Shown: one piece after another, positions 6,240 to 9,247 of the stretch | Layout of the letters: every line of letters begins with the position of its first letter | Numbering within the stretch: the first letter of the stretch is position 1 | From: an uncultured Bacteroidia bacterium | Lineage (GTDB): Bacteria > Bacteroidota > Bacteroidia > SpSt-205 | Length of the DNA stretch: 9,247 bases | Assembly (NCBI GenBank): GCA_937995505.1 | Contig: CALKJV010000106.1 | Location: 1-9,247, forward strand | Direction of reading: 5' to 3' | The notes under the pieces: model-generated | What the model saw: only the letters and a program-made list of their open reading frames with translations | Databases searched by the model: none | Told to the model about the DNA's origin: nothing | Made by a program: the position numbers and the translations under genes

Positions 6240-6247
6240 TACATTTA
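6240..6247 (+). promoter_or_regulatory. Imperfect -7 box (TACATTTA) before lon
   Basis: TACATTTA matches TAnnTTTG except for the last base and stands 5 nt before the lon ATG at 6253, a position like that of the three perfect boxes on the other strand. It lies in the 59-bp divergent region shared with the ligase promoter, and the two -7 boxes are separated by 34 bp, so the two polymerase footprints would collide. No heat-shock operator such as CIRCE is visible in this region. Confidence 0.35.
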
Positions 6248-6252
6248 GGGCT

Positions 6253-8670
6253 ATGGCTGAGGAGCGCAACCCCTTTGCTGAGGACATGGACGGCCTGGCA
6301 TACGTCCTTCGAGCGGCAGGTATGCTAGAATTCCCACCTGTAGAGGCAGATGCCCTACCTGTGCTCCCCTTGCGAAATACGGTGCTTTTTACAGGGGTAA
6401 TTTTGCCCATATCGGTGGCTCGCCCCAGCTCGCTCCAGCTCTTAGAGTACCTGCGAGAAAATCGCAATCCCTATCTCATCATAAGCGCCCAAAAAGACCC
6501 TGAAAAAGATGAACTGCAAGCGGAGGATATTTACCCTATAGCCACTGTGGCTAAAATTTTACGCGCCCAGACTAACTCTGATGGGCATGTATCGCTTATT
6601 ATTCAAGGGCGACATCGGATACGGATAGAGGAATTTACGCAGGAGAAACCCTTTCTGATAACGAAGTTCTCTTATGCGCCGGAGCGCACACCTGACGAGA
6701 CTTTGCAGCAAGCGCTCCTGCGTGCCCTCCGAGAGAATGCTACCAAAGCCATAGAGCTCATTCCTGACAGCCCTGGCGAGGCTCGCACCCTCCTGCAAAA
6801 CGTACGAGGGCTTCACTTCATGACAAACTTTCTGGCAAATAACCTGCCCATGGACCTGTCAGAAAGGCAGAACCTCCTGGAAACCGAAGACTTAGCCCAA
6901 CGCGCCGAAAAGGTCCTCTCCCTCCTCCAAAACCAGCTCAACGTACTAGAAGTAACCGAAGAGGTAATCAATAAGGTACGCAACACCTTAGAGCAGCAGC
7001 AGCGTGATTACATCCTTCGCCAGCAAATCAAGGCCCTCCAAGAAGAGCTGGGCGAATCGCCCGAGCAGTCCGACTTAGTTCGGTACCGGCAGCAGGCAAA
7101 AAAGAAGAAATGGCCCCAAGAAGCTCAACAGGCCTTTGAACGGGAGATCACACGATTAGAACGCACGCCTGCTTTCTCGCCCGAACATGGGGTAATCAAC
7201 TCCTATATTGAATGGCTTTTAGACCTTCCGTGGAATAGCTATACGAAAGACCGCTTTGACCTCAAAAAAGCCCGAGAAATCCTTGATAGAGACCACTACG
7301 GCATGCAAAAGGTCAAAAAGCGCATCTTAGAGTATCTCGCTGTGCTGAAGCTGCGCCGCGACATGAAGAGCCCTATTTTATGCCTGTACGGCCCACCGGG
7401 GGTAGGCAAGACTTCTCTGGCCCGCTCTATCGCTGAAGCCCTTGGCCGAAAGTATGTGCGCATGTCCTTAGGCGGCCTCCACGATGAAGCCGAAATACGC
7501 GGCCATCGCCGCACCTATATCGGGGCTATGCCGGGGCGCATCCTACAACTGCTGCGACGGGCCAGCTCCAGCAATCCTGTCTTCGTGCTGGACGAAATAG
7601 ACAAAGTCAGCCGCAGCTTCCAAGGCGACCCGGCTTACGCTCTCTTAGAGGTCCTTGACCCCGAGCAAAATACCTCCTTCCAAGATCACTACCTGGAAAT
7701 CCCCTACGACCTTTCGCGGGTGCTCTTCGTCGCTACCGCCAACAGTTTGGATACCATTCATCCGGCGCTACGCGACCGCATGGAGGTGATTGAACTCTCC
7801 GGCTATAGTGTACCCGAAAAACTCCAGATTGCCCGCCGTCACCTCACCCCTAAAGTAACCACCGAACACGGCCTCAAGCCCACCGCCTGGCATATCACCG
7901 ATGAGGCGATCGGCTATGTGATTGAGTACTATACCCGCGAGTCAGGCGTGCGCCAGCTTCAGCGGGAGCTTGCGGCCTTGGCACGATGGAGCGCCCAAGA
8001 GCTCGTAGAAGATCCCCAAAAAACCCTCCGAATTGAGGTAGACCAGGTCGACTCTATTCTCGGCGCCCCTAAGTTTGAAAAGGAGTCGTACGAACACGAC
8101 CTACGGCCAGGGGTAGGGGTCGGGCTGGCTTGGACGCCGTATGGGGGCGATGTGCTTTACATAGAGACGCTCGCCATGCCCGGCGAAGGCAAACTCACCC
8201 TCTCCGGCCAGCTCGGCGACGTAATGAAGGAATCCGCCACCCTCGCCTATCACCTCGTGCGAGCCTATCGCCTGGCAGAGCCTGAATGGTTCAAAAGCCA
8301 TGACATCCACATCCATATCCCAGCGGGAGCGATTCCGAAAGATGGTCCCTCGGCGGGCGTGGTACTCTTAGCGGCCTTGGCTTCCTTAGTGACCGGGAAG
8401 CCCTTGAGACCTCGCTTCGCTATGACAGGCGAAATTACCCTGCGCAGCAAAATCTTACCCGTCGGCGGCATCAAAGAAAAACTCTTAGCGGCCCTGCGGG
8501 CAGGCATCACCGAAGTCGCTCTGCCCGAATTCAACCGCAAGGAAGTAAGCGAAATTAGCCCGGAACTCTTAGAGGGGCTAAGCATTCGGTACTTCCGAGA
8601 GATCCCTGAAGCGATCAGCTATGCGGTAGAAGGGTTGACCCTGCCCAGCTTAGCGGTATTACCCAGCTGA
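6253..8670 (+). CDS. lon: ATP-dependent Lon protease (endopeptidase La)
   Basis: Lon is the cytoplasmic hexameric AAA+ serine protease that removes damaged and short-lived regulatory proteins. The 805-residue protein is complete and of normal length. In order it has the N-terminal substrate-binding LON domain (about 33-235, opening LPVLPLRNTVLF), a helical linker rich in Gln and Glu, the AAA+ module with Walker A GPPGVGKT (380-387), Walker B VFVLDEID (443-450), sensor-1 Asn497, the LRDRME Arg-finger region (506-511) and sensor-2 Arg567, then the protease domain with the catalytic dyad Ser700 (PKDGPSAG) and Lys743 (GGIKEK), 43 residues apart as in E. coli. The frame is open back to a TTG at 6211, but ATG 6253 is preferred: the extra 14 residues are not Lon-like and a near-match promoter box precedes the ATG. 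The 3' end overlaps tsaB by 12 nt, tail to tail. Identification is secure. Confidence 0.97.
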   Translation: MAEERNPFAEDMDGLAYVLRAAGMLEFPPVEADALPVLPLRNTVLFTGVILPISVARPSSLQLLEYLRENRNPYLIISAQKDPEKDELQAEDIYPIATVAKILRAQTNSDGHVSLIIQGRHRIRIEEFTQEKPFLITKFSYAPERTPDETLQQALLRALRENATKAIELIPDSPGEARTLLQNVRGLHFMTNFLANNLPMDLSERQNLLETEDLAQRAEKVLSLLQNQLNVLEVTEEVINKVRNTLEQQQRDYILRQQIKALQEELGESPEQSDLVRYRQQAKKKKWPQEAQQAFEREITRLERTPAFSPEHGVINSYIEWLLDLPWNSYTKDRFDLKKAREILDRDHYGMQKVKKRILEYLAVLKLRRDMKSPILCLYGPPGVGKTSLARSIAEALGRKYVRMSLGGLHDEAEIRGHRRTYIGAMPGRILQLLRRASSSNPVFVLDEIDKVSRSFQGDPAYALLEVLDPEQNTSFQDHYLEIPYDLSRVLFVATANSLDTIHPALRDRMEVIELSGYSVPEKLQIARRHLTPKVTTEHGLKPTAWHITDEAIGYVIEYYTRESGVRQLQRELAALARWSAQELVEDPQKTLRIEVDQVDSILGAPKFEKESYEHDLRPGVGVGLAWTPYGGDVLYIETLAMPGEGKLTLSGQLGDVMKESATLAYHLVRAYRLAEPEWFKSHDIHIHIPAGAIPKDGPSAGVVLLAALASLVTGKPLRPRFAMTGEITLRSKILPVGGIKEKLLAALRAGITEVALPEFNRKEVSEISPELLEGLSIRYFREIPEAISYAVEGLTLPSLAVLPS

Positions 8671-9246
8671 GCTGCGCCGCTGCGTCGGCACAAAAGGCCG
8701 AAAGTACAGAGGCGTCAATCTGACAATATCAGTAGCCTCGTGGAAGGGCGTTACGCTCTCGGCCGCCGCAGCTACAGCCTGCCAGCTCACTTCGGAGAGG
8801 TAGAGCCCTTCCTGCCCAGGAATGCGGATGTTCCCAACAAATACTAAGTCTGTGGGCAGCTGGGCTAGCCAGTCGGCTTGCGGATGCACGGAGGGCGAGG
8901 TCAAAGGCACACCCGCCTGCCAAAGCTGACCATACCACTCACCGAGGCGAGCTTCCCATCCGCAAAAAAGCGCCCTCTCTCCCGCCCAAGGCCCTCCCAA
9001 ATGCCTAAGCACATGCAGTAGCGGCACCGGATATACTTGCCAGCCCAAAGAAAGTGCCCACGCCTTTATCGCAGCAAGGCCTATCCGTAACCCCGTATGC
9101 GAACCCGGCCCTTGGTGATACACTACCCCAGAGATCCCCTCCCAGCTCAGCTGTGCTTGCTCAAGCACCTCTTGTACAAGCAGAATGAGCTTTTCGCTGT
9201 GCTGCCTCGGCCAATCCCACCGCACCCCCCCTACGACCTGCCCCTC
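8659..9246 (-). CDS. tsaB: tRNA t6A biosynthesis protein TsaB (YeaZ), N terminus outside window
   Basis: TsaB is the inactive ASKHA-fold partner of TsaD. With TsaE it helps transfer the threonylcarbamoyl group made by TsaC to A37 of ANN-decoding tRNAs in the cytoplasm. The frame is open to the right edge, so the 195 visible residues lack roughly the first 15-20, including the expected IDTS motif. The signature GPGSHTGLRIG lies at 9111-9079. HSEKLILLVQEVL before it and IKAWALSLGWQVY after it fit the family's helices, and the protein ends with PLYFRPFVP, the usual C-terminal motif, plus a short basic tail. The GTG at 9225 is internal, because upstream codons continue in frame with family-like sequence. 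Its 3' end overlaps lon by 12 nt. Identification is firm from the signature and length. Confidence 0.92.
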   Translation of the reverse strand, partial: EGQVVGGVRWDWPRQHSEKLILLVQEVLEQAQLSWEGISGVVYHQGPGSHTGLRIGLAAIKAWALSLGWQVYPVPLLHVLRHLGGPWAGERALFCGWEARLGEWYGQLWQAGVPLTSPSVHPQADWLAQLPTDLVFVGNIRIPGQEGLYLSEVSWQAVAAAAESVTPFHEATDIVRLTPLYFRPFVPTQRRSSAG

Positions 9247-9247
9247 C

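Noticed and set aside
6211..6252. TTG start for lon at 6211
   Set aside because: It would add 14 residues unlike Lon N termini and run through the putative promoter box; ATG 6253 is better.
6398..6405. TAATTTTG matching the -7 consensus on the plus strand
   Set aside because: It lies within the lon coding region with no start codon just downstream, so it is a background match.
8101..8585. Minus-strand open frames in the lon protease region
   Set aside because: They are antisense to the conserved Lon catalytic domain and show no family features.
8651..8679. Nested small inverted repeats (CAGCT-G-AGCTG within AGCGG...CCGCT) at the lon/tsaB junction as a bidirectional terminator
   Set aside because: Stems are only 5 bp, the inner loop is one base, and there is no T run on either side. 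Both stems lie in coding sequence.

Overview
The window is a compact stretch of a bacterial chromosome holding eight protein genes and almost no non-coding DNA. Several independent marks point to the Bacteroidota: TAnnTTTG promoter boxes sitting just before start codons, a type II thymidine kinase whose second zinc half-site reads YEPVSRQVFY, a small MGMT-like protein with PAHR in place of PCHR, VAPGFG wording in the CTP synthase glutaminase domain, and a double-length D-Ala-D-Ala ligase-like protein. By eye the base composition is in the mid-to-high 50s percent GC, which is high for that phylum. I infer a member of the Chitinophagales/Saprospirales side or a deep, possibly thermophilic relative; the genus cannot be named from this sequence.

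Layout. Positions 2-973 (+) are the C-terminal 60% of CTP synthase (pyrG), cut by the window edge. It meets, tail to tail and with a 44-nt overlap, a five-gene minus-strand block read right to left: a fused tandem D-Ala-D-Ala ligase-like protein (6193-3572), an ANKH/MATE-like polytopic membrane protein (3575-2253), a small exported heavy-metal-associated (HMA) protein (2262-1936), thymidine kinase (1911-1306) and an alkyltransferase-like DNA repair protein (1331-930). Neighbours in the block overlap by 4, 10 and 26 nt or are 24 nt apart. A 59-bp divergent intergenic region (6194-6252) separates it from lon (6253-8670, +). The 3' end of lon overlaps by 12 nt the 3' end of tsaB (9246-8659, -), which is cut by the right edge of the window.

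How the genes fit together. Most are housekeeping: CTP supply (PyrG), thymidine salvage (Tdk), alkylation-damage recognition (ATL), protein quality control (Lon) and tRNA t6A modification (TsaB). The block is probably not one simple operon, because perfect TAnnTTTG boxes lie 3-4 nt before the ligase, HMA and tdk starts, suggesting three start points that give leaderless or nearly leaderless mRNAs: ligase plus transporter, HMA, and tdk plus ATL.

The most unusual object is the 873-residue ligase. It has two complete ATP-grasp modules that diverge at different catalytic positions. Module 1 keeps the substrate triad (Glu, Ser, Tyr) but has Asp for a metal-binding Glu. Module 2 keeps the metal ligands but reads Glu, Cys, Phe in the triad and has a Thr at the carboxylate-binding Ser. 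I saw no mobile element, CRISPR array, RNA gene or clear intrinsic terminator, and no wholly new system beyond this ligase and its coupled transporter.
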